Assembly: GCF_034424805.1 (NCBI RefSeq)
Contig: NZ_JAXOUF010000004.1
Location: 310,001 to 374,000 of the forward strand
DNA from: Labrys sedimenti
GTDB lineage: Bacteria > Pseudomonadota > Alphaproteobacteria > Rhizobiales > Labraceae
Direction: 5' to 3'
Length of the DNA: 64,000 nucleotides
Shown: piece by piece, positions 8,285 through 16,587 of the stretch
How the letters are laid out: each line of letters starts with the position of its first letter
How positions within the stretch are numbered: position 1 is the stretch's first letter
Position numbers and translations under genes: made by a program
Notes under the pieces: generated by a model
Database searches by the model: none
What the model saw: only the letters and a program-made list of their open reading frames with translations
What the model was told of the DNA's origin: nothing

Positions 8285-9861
8285 GCCTGCGCTCCGTGAT
8301 TGGCAGAAGAAGAAGTAGGAACAGGGCCATGGCCGAGCGCGGAGGCGGCTACCACCTTGGCGGCCGTGGCCTCGGCCCGCTCGAACAGGGCGGTGAGCTT
8401 GCCGTTGCTCATCACGGCGATGCGGTCCGACAGCGCCATCACCTCGTCGAGGTCCGATGTCACGAACAGGATGCCGAGACCATCGGCGGCGAGCCGCCGC
8501 ATGGTGCGGAAGACATCGGCCTTGGCGCCGACATCGATGCCGCGGCTGGGCTCGTCCATCAGCAGCACTTTCGGGCCGGTCATCAGCGCCTTTCCGATCA
8601 CCACCTTCTGCTGGTTGCCGCCGGACAGGGAATTCACCTCCAGCTCGGGATCGGCCACCTTGATCGACAGGTCCTTGACGGCGGCGCGAATGGCGGCCTG
8701 CTCGCGCCCGCGCCGGATATGGAAGCCGGCGAGAAAGCGGCCGAGGGCGGCCATGGACAGGTTGGCGGCGATCGAAAGGATGCTGACCAGCCCCTCCCTC
8801 TGACGGTCTTCCGGGATCAGGGCCAGGCCCCGGCGGATGCGTCCCGTCACGTCCTTTTCCGCCACGGGCTTGCCGTCGACGAAGAGGCGGCCCGTGGCAT
8901 GGCGATGGCGTCCCATCACGCATTCGAAGAATTCGCTGCGCCCGGCGCCCATCAATCCATAGATGCCGACGATCTCGCCCTGCCTGACCGACAGCGAGAC
9001 ATGGTCGACCGCGAGGCCCCCGCTCACGCGCGGCAGGCAGACATCCTCCGCGCGGAAGACTTCCGGACCGAGCGGATGATCCTCGGTCTTGGCGAAGTCC
9101 TTGGCGTCGGAGCCGATCATCTGGTGCACGATCCAGGGCACGTCGACATTGGCGATGCGCTCCTGCCCGGTGACGCGGCCATCGCGTAGCACGGTGATGT
9201 AGTCGCCGATGCGGATGAGCTCTTCGAGCCGGTGGGAAATGTAGACGATCGCGACGCCCCGCGCCTTGAGGTCGGCGATGACGCGAAAGAGGATCTCGAC
9301 CTCGGCAGCGCTGAGCGCGGAGGTAGGCTCGTCCATGATCAGGATGCGGGCGTCCTGCGCCACCGCCTTGGCGATCTCGACCAGTTGCTGCTGGCCGATG
9401 CGCAAATCCTCCACCGGCGTGCGGGCATCGATGCCGGCCTCGAGCCGCTCCAGGAACTCGGCAGCGCGGCGTTCTTGCTCGCGATGGTCGATGCCATAGG
9501 GCAGCCGCACGATTTCGCGGGCGGCGAAGATGTTCTCGGCGACGGAGAGATTGCCGAACAGGTTGAGCTCCTGGAACACCATGCCGATGCCATGCGCCAC
9601 CGCCTCGCCGGCATCTCGGAAGGCGACGGGCTTGCCGTCAAGCAGGATGCGCCCGTCGGTGGGCTGCACCACCCCTGCAATGATCTTCATCAGCGTTGAC
9701 TTGCCGGCGCCGTTCTCGCCGACCAGCACGTTCACGGCACCGCGGCGCACGTCGAAATCGGCATGCCTGACGGCGACCGTGCCGGAATACACCTTCGACA
9801 CGCCTTCCAGGCGCAGGACGACGTCGTCATCGGGCGCGGCAGGGTAGCCCTCCCCCGTCAT
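8281..9861 (-). CDS. Sugar ABC transporter ATP-binding protein (RbsA family, two NBDs)
   Basis: A 526-residue cytosolic ATPase with two tandem nucleotide-binding domains. NBD1 has Walker A GENGAGKST (about residue 46), signature RIGQQQLVEIAKA and Walker B ILIMDEPTSALS. NBD2 has the degenerate Walker A GLMGAGRSE that is usual for RbsA/MglA, with intact LSGGNQQKVVIGKA and LLMDEPSRGID. The ATG at 9861 overlaps the stop of the DUF2291 gene by ATGA. A longer frame to 10461 only shadows the lipoprotein gene and was rejected. It powers the importer with the RbsC-like permease downstream. Confidence 0.92.
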   Translation of the reverse strand: MTGEGYPAAPDDDVVLRLEGVSKVYSGTVAVRHADFDVRRGAVNVLVGENGAGKSTLMKIIAGVVQPTDGRILLDGKPVAFRDAGEAVAHGIGMVFQELNLFGNLSVAENIFAAREIVRLPYGIDHREQERRAAEFLERLEAGIDARTPVEDLRIGQQQLVEIAKAVAQDARILIMDEPTSALSAAEVEILFRVIADLKARGVAIVYISHRLEELIRIGDYITVLRDGRVTGQERIANVDVPWIVHQMIGSDAKDFAKTEDHPLGPEVFRAEDVCLPRVSGGLAVDHVSLSVRQGEIVGIYGLMGAGRSEFFECVMGRHRHATGRLFVDGKPVAEKDVTGRIRRGLALIPEDRQREGLVSILSIAANLSMAALGRFLAGFHIRRGREQAAIRAAVKDLSIKVADPELEVNSLSGGNQQKVVIGKALMTGPKVLLMDEPSRGIDVGAKADVFRTMRRLAADGLGILFVTSDLDEVMALSDRIAVMSNGKLTALFERAEATAAKVVAASALGHGPVPTSSSANHGAQA

Positions 9862-10517
9862 GACGCTGCCCCGAGGCTCAGTTCGGCGGGCGTTACCAGC
9901 GGCGGCTTGCCGCCCGGCTCCAACACATAGGCACCGAGCACCGTCACGGAGCGACCGGCCAGCTTTTCGCGCGGCAGGGACTGCAGCACGTCCGCATTGA
10001 CCCGGGCATTGAAGGCCTTGCCGAACTGGGCGTATTCGATCTGGTTGGTGAAGGCATTGAAGGACACGAAATCCAGGCTGTCGCGCAGGGCTGTGCCGCG
10101 CACGGCCGGTCCGATCTGCACCACCATGTCGGCCTTGCCGTCCCCATCGACATCGACGTCGATGGTGGCGGCGCGCGATCCGGTATTCGCTGCCACGATG
10201 CGGCCCTCGGCCTTGACCACATAGGTCCAGGGCACGGTGCCCTCCTTGGCCCGATACCCATATTTCTGCCCGGCCTCGTCCGCACTCTTGGCGGCAAGGT
10301 CGCGGACGACGACGAAGTCGCCCGCCTTCGCCTTGAGATGGGGCAGGACCTTGGCTGCCCAGATCGCGTCGACGGCCTTGTCCGGGTCGAAGACGGGGCC
10401 CGCGCCCGAAGCGCCGACCTGTCTGGCGGCCTCGACCTCGGCGGTCGGCACGATCTTGCATGCTGCAAGGGTGAGCGCCATCGCGGCGATCATCAGCCTG
10501 TTGGCAAGCCTGGGCAT
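9858..10517 (-). CDS. DUF2291-family lipoprotein of a sugar ABC operon
   Basis: A 219-residue predicted lipoprotein. The signal peptide ends in a lipobox (LTLAAC, Cys about residue 20), so it should be anchored in a membrane and face the periplasm. The rest matches the DUF2291 family, short proteins that recur between the binding-protein and ATPase genes of RbsABC-type operons; their biochemical role is not established. The ATG at 10517 follows GGAG, and the stop overlaps the ATPase start. Separated from the binding-protein gene by a 343-bp spacer with a hairpin-rich element (10588-10808). The middle has a DVDGDGKADMVV segment that resembles an FG-GAP/calcium-loop pattern. Confidence 0.85.
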   Translation of the reverse strand: MPRLANRLMIAAMALTLAACKIVPTAEVEAARQVGASGAGPVFDPDKAVDAIWAAKVLPHLKAKAGDFVVVRDLAAKSADEAGQKYGYRAKEGTVPWTYVVKAEGRIVAANTGSRAATIDVDVDGDGKADMVVQIGPAVRGTALRDSLDFVSFNAFTNQIEYAQFGKAFNARVNADVLQSLPREKLAGRSVTVLGAYVLEPGGKPPLVTPAELSLGAAS

Positions 10518-10587
10518 GGATTGGCTCCGGCCTCGATTGTCGGGATCAGGAACAGGCCCGGGACGCCTCCCGCGAGGCCTATCGCAG

Positions 10588-10808
10588 TCACACATCTCAA
10601 CTTCGCAAGAAAGAGTGCGACGATCCTTCCCCGGTTTCGGGGAAGGTGTCATTTCGTAGAAATGACGGAAGGGGGAGAGTGACGCCTGCAGGTCCGAACC
10701 TGGTGAGATCGCGCCACTCGACCCCACCCGAGCCGGCTTTGCCGGCCCACCCTCCCCGAAGTCGGGGAGGGATTGCGGCGCCTTACTCGTTTTGGTCGAG
10801 ATGTGTGA
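10588..10808. repeat. MITE-like element with terminal inverted repeats and nested hairpins
   Basis: The spacer 10518-10860 holds no gene. It contains an exact 11-bp terminal inverted repeat, TCACACATCTC at 10588-10598 and its complement at 10798-10808. Inside are four hairpins: CCTTCCCC/GGGGAAGG (10625-10646), GTCATTTC/GAAATGAC (10648-10666), GCCGGC/GCCGGC (10732-10746) and CCCTCCCC/GGGGAGGG (10750-10771). No transposase frame is present. It looks like a small non-autonomous or repetitive palindromic element that landed inside the operon between the binding-protein and DUF2291 genes. Confidence 0.65.
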
Positions 10809-10860
10809 AGTCGAAGTCGATAGATCGCGAGGCGGGTCCCGAGCGACTTTCATCGCAACG

Positions 10861-11802
10861 TCAATTCGCCAGCGCGAAGGTTTCGAGCTTGCCGGCATTG
10901 TCGGGCGTGATCAGCACGCAATCCATCAGCTGCTTTTCCTGGGCGGGGCCCTTCTTGGTCTTGATGTAGGTGTCGGCCTGCTCGACGGCGGTCTGGGCCT
11001 GGAGATAAGCGGGTTGCAGGACGGTGGCCTTGATACCGCCCTGCTTGATGGAATCGCGCACATCGTTGGAGCCGTCGAAGCCGACCACGATCACATCCTT
11101 GCGGCCAGCGGCCTGCAGCGCGGCGATCGCGCCCATCGCCATGGTGTCGTTGCCGGAAATCACGCCCTTGATGTCAGGATTGGCCTGCAGGATGGTCTCC
11201 ATCTTGCTATAGGCCTCGGTCTGGCTCCAATTGGCCGACTGGCGCGCCACCATCTTGAGGTCCGGATAGTCGTCGATGACGTCATGGTAGCCCTTGGAGC
11301 GAATACCGGCATTGGTGTCGGCCTCCCGGCCGACCAGCTCGACATAATTGCCCTTCTCGCCCATCAGCTTGACGAACTCCTGCGCACCGGCCTGGGCGCC
11401 CTGGTAGTTGTTGGAGACGATCTGGGCGACGGCGATGCCGGCGACGTTGATCTCGCGATCGATCAGGAAGGAGGGCACGCCGGCATCCTTGGCCTTCTGC
11501 ACGGCGGCCACCGTGGCGGCGGCGCCGGCATTGTCGAGGATGATGGCCTTGGCACCGCGGGCGATGGCTGTGTCGATCAGCTGCGACTGCTTGTTGGCAT
11601 CGTCGTCATGCACCAGCACCAGCGTGTCGTAGCCCAGCGCCTTGGCCTTGACCTCGGCCCCCTGCGCTTCCGCCTTGAAGAAGGGGTTGTCGTGCGATGG
11701 CGTGATGATGGCGATGAGATCGGCGGCCAGGGCCGTGCCCATTGTCGCCGATGCCATGACGCCGGCGAGCGCGGCTCCCAGCAGAAGTCGTTTCAAGCTC
11801 AT
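10861..11802 (-). CDS. Periplasmic sugar-binding protein (RbsB-like)
   Basis: A 313-residue substrate-binding protein of the Peripla_BP_4 family. An N-terminal signal peptide ends near GTALAA (residue 26), followed by DLIAIITPSHDNPFFKAEAQ, the usual start of RbsB-like ligand-binding domains; ISGNDTMAMGAIAAL and VVGFDGSNDVRDS match later family motifs. The ATG at 11802 follows GGGAGGA. It delivers ligand to the permease/ATPase pair encoded downstream. In this cluster the expected ligand is D-apiose or a related aldose, but ligand specificity cannot be read from sequence. Upstream it is separated by 89 bp, containing a hairpin, from the MFS gene. Confidence 0.92.
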   Translation of the reverse strand: MSLKRLLLGAALAGVMASATMGTALAADLIAIITPSHDNPFFKAEAQGAEVKAKALGYDTLVLVHDDDANKQSQLIDTAIARGAKAIILDNAGAAATVAAVQKAKDAGVPSFLIDREINVAGIAVAQIVSNNYQGAQAGAQEFVKLMGEKGNYVELVGREADTNAGIRSKGYHDVIDDYPDLKMVARQSANWSQTEAYSKMETILQANPDIKGVISGNDTMAMGAIAALQAAGRKDVIVVGFDGSNDVRDSIKQGGIKATVLQPAYLQAQTAVEQADTYIKTKKGPAQEKQLMDCVLITPDNAGKLETFALAN

Positions 11803-11842
11803 GTCGTCCTCCCATTATGTGTCGACGGTTCAGTCCGGATGG

Positions 11843-11862
11843 CCGCCGGTTGTGTCCGGCGG
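11843..11862 (-). terminator. Intra-operon hairpin after the MFS gene
   Basis: CCGCCGG (11843-11849) and CCGGCGG (11856-11862) form a perfect 7-bp GC stem with a 6-base loop, about 30 bp after the MFS stop codon on the minus strand. There is no T-run, so it is better read as an mRNA-processing or partial attenuation site between the MFS and binding-protein genes than as a full terminator. Confidence 0.4.
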
Positions 11863-11891
11863 ATCATTCTTTGCCAGGATGCGGGCCGCCC

Positions 11892-13241
11892 TCAGGGCCT
11901 GAGGGGCGCATAGGCCCGCGCGCCCTCCCCGCTTTTCCTGATCTCCCGCCCGACGAGGAAGGCGAGGATGGCCGAGAGCAGCATGAAGGCTCCCACGATG
12001 ATCATCGGGGCTTGGTAGAGGCCGGTGTAGTCCTTGACGGCGCCGGTGACATAGGGCGCGGCGAAGCCGGCCACATTGCCGATGGTGTTGATGAGGGCGA
12101 TGCCGGCGGCGGCCGCCGCGCCCGACAGGAAACGCCCCGGCAGGGACCAGAAATTCGGCAAGGCCGAGAAGATGGCGCAGGCCGTGACGGTGATGCAGGC
12201 AACCGTGGTCTCAGGCGATGGCATATAGAGCGCCAGCGGGATGCTGACCGCGCCGATCAGGGCTGGAATACCGATATGCCAGGCCCGAACCCCGCGCTTC
12301 GTCGCGTCACGGCTCCACAGATAGAGAGCGATGGCCGCGGGCAGATAGGGAACGGCAATGACCAACCCGGCCTGGAACACCGTGAATTTGGTGGCGAACT
12401 TCGCCTCGAAACCGGAAACGATGGTGGGCAGGAAGAAGGCCAGCGCGTAGAGGCCATAGATCATGCCGAAATAGATGAGCGCCAGGATCCAGACCCGGCC
12501 GCTCGACAGGGCCGCGCCGATCGAGCCATTGTGCGGCTCGCGCTTGGTGCTGTCCTCGCGGGCGAGTTCGCCGGTGAGCCAGGCCTTCTCCTCGGCGCTG
12601 AGCCACTTCGCATCTTTGGGCGAGTCCGGCAGGTAGAACCAGGTGACGATGCCGACCAGGATGGCCGGGATCGAGACGCCGAAGAACATGATCCGCCAGC
12701 CTTCGAGGCCGAAAAAGCCATGGGCCTGGATCAGCGAGGAGGCCAGCGGCGCGCCGATCACCGTCGTCATCGGCTGGGCGATGTAGAAAAGGGCGAGGAT
12801 GTTGGCCCGGTGGCGGGCCGGCACCCAGGTGCTGAGATAGAGGATCGCGCCCGGGAAGAAGCCTGCTTCGGCAATGCCCAGCAGGAAGCGCAGGACATAA
12901 AGCTCGGTGACCCCGCTGACCCAGGTGAACAGCACCGAGACGATGCCCCAGGTCACCATGATGCGGGCAAGCCAGCGGCGACCGCCGAATTTGTGCAAGG
13001 CCAGGTTGCTGGGAATTTCGAGCAGGATGTAGCCGATGAAGAAGATGCCGGCGGCAAAGCCGAATTGCGTGGCGGTAAGCCCGAGGTCCTTGGTCAGGCC
13101 GTGTGGGCCGGCGAAGGAAATTGCGGTCCGGTCCAGGAAATTGATGAAGAACATCAGGCCCAGGAACGGCGCCAGGCGCCAGGTGGCCTTACGAATGGCC
13201 GACCGTTCGACGGGGGCGATCGCGAGGGTGTTCGAGCTCAT
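11892..13241 (-). CDS. MFS transporter, anion:cation symporter (ACS) family, probable sugar-acid importer
   Basis: A 449-residue inner-membrane transporter with about 12 hydrophobic segments. The first helix region FFINFLDRTAISFAGPHGL and the motif LGIAEAGFFPGAILYLSTW are characteristic of the ACS family (glucarate, galactonate, tartrate, phthalate transporters), which take up organic or sugar acids by proton symport. The ATG at 13241 was chosen for its strong GGGAGGAAAA ribosome site and conserved start; the frame can be extended to 13355 without support. It lies second in the operon behind apnO, so apionate or a related acid is the most likely substrate, complementing the ABC importer for the neutral sugar. 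Confidence 0.85.
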   Translation of the reverse strand: MSSNTLAIAPVERSAIRKATWRLAPFLGLMFFINFLDRTAISFAGPHGLTKDLGLTATQFGFAAGIFFIGYILLEIPSNLALHKFGGRRWLARIMVTWGIVSVLFTWVSGVTELYVLRFLLGIAEAGFFPGAILYLSTWVPARHRANILALFYIAQPMTTVIGAPLASSLIQAHGFFGLEGWRIMFFGVSIPAILVGIVTWFYLPDSPKDAKWLSAEEKAWLTGELAREDSTKREPHNGSIGAALSSGRVWILALIYFGMIYGLYALAFFLPTIVSGFEAKFATKFTVFQAGLVIAVPYLPAAIALYLWSRDATKRGVRAWHIGIPALIGAVSIPLALYMPSPETTVACITVTACAIFSALPNFWSLPGRFLSGAAAAAGIALINTIGNVAGFAAPYVTGAVKDYTGLYQAPMIIVGAFMLLSAILAFLVGREIRKSGEGARAYAPLRP

Positions 13242-13344
13242 TTTTCCTCCCAATGAGCAAAGCGCTTCCTCCCCTATGTTCTTGTATGGAGGGCGCCGGC
13301 GGCTGGCTGCTCGACGGATCGTCGGCAAGCCTGGTCGAAAGCAG

Positions 13345-13372
13345 GCAGCCGCCACCCAGGGGTGACGGCTGC
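13345..13372 (-). terminator. Hairpin between apnO and the MFS gene
   Basis: GCAGCCGCCACC (13345-13356) pairs with GGTGACGGCTGC (13361-13372) with one mismatch and a 4-base loop, 13 bp past the apnO stop on the minus strand. No clear T-tract follows, so it may stabilise the apnO message or partly attenuate the distal genes. Confidence 0.45.
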
Positions 13373-13385
13373 TGCAGGATCCGGT

Positions 13386-14213
13386 TCAGGTGATGCGGCG
13401 GATGCTGTCGGCGATCTCGCTCGGCTCGAAGACCCGCTTCCAATCGTCCCGCATGAGGGCCGGCTTGCCGAAGGCGATGGCCTTGTTGCAGGCGTCGGAG
13501 AACACACCCTTGACCTCGTCGAAGATCACCGCGCCCAGCACGTTCATGTGCCCGAGCAGGAAATCGCGGGCCGCCTCATGGGGCACGCCCCGTGCCACGA
13601 CCTCGTCCATGGCCTCGCGCATCACCACCAGAAGGGTCGCGCAGACGGTCTCCGACAGGCCCGGTTCCAGCAGCGCCATCTGCTCGACGGTGACGCGATG
13701 GGAGCGCATCACCGGAGCCCAGATCACCTTGGCGATCTCTTCGCCGATCGCATAGGCGCTCTCCGGGCCCTGCATCAACGCGCTGACGATGTGCTGCTTG
13801 GCAGCAATCCCGCCAAAATGATCCTTCTTGGCGGCCATCTCCGTCTCGTCATTGAAGATCGGCGGATGGCAGGGATGGGTGACGAAATAAGTCAGGTCGG
13901 GGCGATCGGGCAGGTGACCGGCAAAAGGCGCGGCGGCGTCGAGCACGACCACCATGGTGCCGGGCTTGAGCTTGTCGGCAATGCCGGCCGCAACCTTGCC
14001 GATCAGCGTATCGGGCACTGCGAGGACGACCACGTCGGCCCCGTCCAGAGCCGCATCCGGCGCGGCACTGTCGAGGCCAAGTCCGGTCTTGAGACGTTCC
14101 TGGCCGGCCGCGCTCACCTCGACGTGCCGGACCTCGAAGCGGGATGCCTTGAGGTTGCTGGCCAGCCGGTAGCCCATCTTTCCCCCGGCGCCAAAGAGCG
14201 CGATCGTCGTCAT
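13386..14213 (-). CDS. apnO: Probable D-apionate oxidoisomerase (phosphogluconate dehydrogenase-like)
   Basis: A 275-residue NAD-dependent enzyme. The Rossmann start TIALFGAGGKMGYRLA has the GxGxxG-type nucleotide loop, and the C-terminal half is an all-helical 6-phosphogluconate-dehydrogenase-like domain; THPCHPPIFNDETE (about residue 110) and the middle segment FGGIAAKQHIVSALMQGPE fit the family of ApnO. ApnO oxidises and isomerises D-apionate to 3-oxo-isoapionate. First gene of a seven-gene minus-strand operon with transporter and dehydrogenase genes; promoter, operator and a palindrome lie just upstream. The ATG at 14213 has AGGAGA seven bases before it. The family is clear; the substrate rests on family resemblance plus the nearby RuBisCO-like and kinase genes. 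Confidence 0.75.
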   Translation of the reverse strand: MTTIALFGAGGKMGYRLASNLKASRFEVRHVEVSAAGQERLKTGLGLDSAAPDAALDGADVVVLAVPDTLIGKVAAGIADKLKPGTMVVVLDAAAPFAGHLPDRPDLTYFVTHPCHPPIFNDETEMAAKKDHFGGIAAKQHIVSALMQGPESAYAIGEEIAKVIWAPVMRSHRVTVEQMALLEPGLSETVCATLLVVMREAMDEVVARGVPHEAARDFLLGHMNVLGAVIFDEVKGVFSDACNKAIAFGKPALMRDDWKRVFEPSEIADSIRRIT

Positions 14214-14221
14214 GCAGATCT

Positions 14222-14239
14222 CCTCTCGAATTCGAGAGG
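14222..14239. promoter_or_regulatory. 18-bp perfect palindrome in the apnO leader, next to the ribosome site
   Basis: CCTCTCGAA (14222-14230) is followed directly by its exact complement TTCGAGAGG (14231-14239). It lies between the predicted -10 box (14240-14245) and the start codon, and its ATG-proximal arm overlaps the AGGAG ribosome site. In RNA form it could hide the ribosome site; in DNA form it could be a second protein-binding site. Confidence 0.5.
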
Positions 14240-14268
14240 CTTATAGATCTACTGGTATGATGAGTCAA
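14240..14268 (-). promoter_or_regulatory. Predicted sigma-70 promoter of the apnO operon
   Basis: On the minus strand TTGACT (14268-14263) and TATAAG (14245-14240) are separated by 17 bp, a near-consensus pair. The -35 box falls inside the operator at 14254-14277, which fits repression by steric block. The predicted transcript starts around 14233, about 20 nt before the ATG. Confidence 0.65.
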
Positions 14269-14277
14269 TCATCACTT
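14254..14277. promoter_or_regulatory. Operator copy 2 (ATGAT-N6-ATCAT) upstream of apnO
   Basis: ATGAT (14257-14261), six-base spacer GAGTCA, ATCAT (14268-14272), preceded by GGT and followed by CACTT. It differs from copy 1 at 5232-5255 only at two spacer bases and one base after the right arm. It overlaps the predicted -35 box of the apnO promoter. The flanking DNA to about 14440 is AT-rich and holds no gene. Confidence 0.75.
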
Positions 14278-14501
14278 ATGATAATGATGTTCTCTCGCCA
14301 TTTTCTCCGCTCACGGGTGCCGATGCCACCATGCCGGCGAACGGCCACCTGCCGCGCGAGACAACGCACGCGGCAGATAGATTATTATAAATATATCAAT
14401 GTCTTATTGGGAATTTTGTAATTTTATCATCAGGAAGCAAAGGCAACGCTTATCACTCGCCAATGGCGGCGACGTGCCTTAGGCAGACTGCTGTGTTGGC
14501 G

Positions 14502-15404
14502 CTACGCTTCCAGGCGCGCCTGCCACCATTGTATCGTCTCCGATAGCCGGTCGCGCATGGTCCCCATCGGTCGATATCCGACCTCGTTGCGCAGCCTCGT
14601 CACATCGGCAACGATGACCGGCGGTTCGTTGGGGCGATCCGGCAGGGCGCCGAAGCGGAGCTCTCCGACACCGCCCGCAACCGCGCGGATCTCTTCAGCC
14701 AATTCCTTGATGCACAAAGCTTCTCCCGAAGCGATGTTGACCGCGCCGTTGACCCTCGACACGGCAAGCCTCGCCAGGGCTTCGCCGGCGTCGCGCACAT
14801 TGGAGAAATCCCTGACCTGCACGCCCGAGGACATCAGCACGGGACGCCGGGCCAGAAGATTCATGACGATCGAGGAGACCAGCCTGTTAGGGTGTTCATT
14901 CGGCCCGAACAAAAAGAACAACCTGCCCCAGGCGAACTCGATACCGCGCGTTGCGGCCAATTCCTCGATGATCCGGCGCGCGGCGTCCTTGGAAACAGCA
15001 TAGAGCGTGCTTGGTCGAATATTGGTTTCCACTTCGCTGCAGGCATGACCCGACGAGAGGTCATATTCCATGCAGGTGCCTGCACACACGATGCGCCGCA
15101 CCCCCGACTGGTGGGCGGCGGAAACGAGCTGGATCGTCGCCACCGTCCATCGCAGATTTGCCTCCGCGTCCCAGAACTTTCCATGTTCCACATCCCAGGC
15201 CAGGTGAAGCACGACTTCCGGCTTGGATATGGCAAGGGCGACCTCCGCCATCGAGGGATCGAGCAGGTCGGCGACGATGATCTTGCATCCCGGCATGGTC
15301 GCGAGTTTACGCGAGACGACGAAGACTTCGTGCCCCGCCGCCGCGAGCGACGCGGCAGCCCATCTGCCAATAAACCCCGTCCCGCCTGTAACGAGTACAC
15401 GCAT
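14502..15404 (-). CDS. NAD-dependent epimerase/dehydratase family protein (SDR)
   Basis: A 300-residue extended short-chain dehydrogenase. The cofactor loop is VLVTGGTGFIGR at the N-terminus, and the catalytic YxxxK is in STLYAVSKDAARR (about residue 145), with Thr/Ser of the triad in CAGTCMEYD. Such enzymes alter nucleotide sugars (4-epimerases, 4-reductases, dehydratases) for surface glycans. The ATG at 15404 begins directly at the Rossmann fold and is preceded by GGGCAGGC; an extension to 15458 overlapping the next gene was rejected. It lies 23 bp downstream of a GT2 glycosyltransferase gene, so the two are likely co-transcribed for polysaccharide or glycolipid synthesis. The precise nucleotide sugar is unknown. 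Confidence 0.8.
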   Translation of the reverse strand: MRVLVTGGTGFIGRWAAASLAAAGHEVFVVSRKLATMPGCKIIVADLLDPSMAEVALAISKPEVVLHLAWDVEHGKFWDAEANLRWTVATIQLVSAAHQSGVRRIVCAGTCMEYDLSSGHACSEVETNIRPSTLYAVSKDAARRIIEELAATRGIEFAWGRLFFLFGPNEHPNRLVSSIVMNLLARRPVLMSSGVQVRDFSNVRDAGEALARLAVSRVNGAVNIASGEALCIKELAEEIRAVAGGVGELRFGALPDRPNEPPVIVADVTRLRNEVGYRPMGTMRDRLSETIQWWQARLEA

Positions 15405-15426
15405 TATTGCCTGCCCATGATATTGC

Positions 15427-16308
15427 TCAGAAATCTGTATTGTAGCTGGCGCCGCCAAGATCCATGAGCAGCTTTCTCTTTATAACCTTGCGAATCTTGT
15501 AGACCCGACGGTCAACATAGATTGGCAATATTGATCGCAAGATCAGCTTCTCAACCTCGGAATACTGAGACCGTTCGATATAGAGGCGGCACTGCGCGGA
15601 AAATTTCTTGCGAAGCTCGGTCATCAATGCAAGCGGGGGAGAGGTCCCCTTTTGGGGCGAATAACCCTTGACGACCAAGCGCTGAACGAAGAGCGCCTCG
15701 GGCACGACGACGACCGCCTTCTCGAGCAGCGACGGGAACAGGATCAAATGATCGAGGGCCCAAGGGTGGGAGAATGCGCGCCAGCATTCCTCGAAATCCG
15801 CAAGCAGCCGGTCCCGGCGCCACAGACCGTAGAACCATCCGGCATGCGAATTGAACATGAGCTGGATGATCGAGATCAGGTTTGATCTACCGACAAAGGG
15901 CTTTGGGCGGCTGACGCGCACTGTCCTGCTGAGGGTTTGCGTGCGCGTGGTCGGCACGGCAACGTTTGCGCTCGGCTCAGCCACGAGAGAAACGTAGAGC
16001 CTCTCGATATAGTCCGGCGCGCACAGATCATCATGAGCACGCCACATGACGAACTCGGCTTCGCAATCTCTTAGGACACTGAGAAAATTGGGCATTGCCC
16101 GAATATTTTCCGGATGCCTGATATATTTGACGCGGCTGTCTCTGGCTGCGAACTCCTGCGCAATCTCCGGCGTGGAGTCCTGAGAAGCGTTGTCGTATAT
16201 GCGTATCTCGATATCTCGAAATGTCTGAGATATCAGGCACTCAAGACAGTCTCGCAGCTGCTCCGCGCCATTATAGACTGGAACACCTACTATCACTTTC
16301 GCAGTCAT
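15427..16308 (-). CDS. Glycosyltransferase family 2
   Basis: A 293-residue GT-A glycosyltransferase. It opens with KVIVGVPVYNGAEQLRDCLE, has the sugar-nucleotide contact IRIYDNASQDST (about residue 38) and an acidic metal-site-like WRAHDDL (about 93). No membrane segment is obvious, so it should act at the cytosolic face on a lipid- or protein-linked acceptor. The C-terminal 50 residues are basic. It is followed by the SDR gene in the same orientation. A 279-bp spacer (16309-16587) separates it from the sulfotransferase gene; nothing clear is seen there. Donor and acceptor are unknown. Confidence 0.82.
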   Translation of the reverse strand: MTAKVIVGVPVYNGAEQLRDCLECLISQTFRDIEIRIYDNASQDSTPEIAQEFAARDSRVKYIRHPENIRAMPNFLSVLRDCEAEFVMWRAHDDLCAPDYIERLYVSLVAEPSANVAVPTTRTQTLSRTVRVSRPKPFVGRSNLISIIQLMFNSHAGWFYGLWRRDRLLADFEECWRAFSHPWALDHLILFPSLLEKAVVVVPEALFVQRLVVKGYSPQKGTSPPLALMTELRKKFSAQCRLYIERSQYSEVEKLILRSILPIYVDRRVYKIRKVIKRKLLMDLGGASYNTDF

Positions 16309-16587
16309 TGCATTTATCTACCTGCACCCGATGGACAGAAAAGCGCCCCGGCATCCCGGGCGCCGTGCAGCGCACCACGTGAACGTTGTGGGATTGAACG
16401 GAAGGCACCGGCCGGAACTCTAAAGTCTTGCAACCTTCGTATGATCCGTATTCTCGGCCTTGGGTGGCCGGAACATCAGAACTAAGGACGTGAACGGTGA
16501 CTGAAACTTGGCATCTCGATTAAGACTTATTACGATTTGTTATGTCGCAGGAATATCTCTCGCCGACGTGAGGTTGTTACTGCTGAT

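Noticed and set aside
10588..10808. Possible CRISPR array or riboswitch in the transporter operon gap
   Set aside because: The hairpins differ from each other and are not evenly spaced, and no riboswitch core was recognised.
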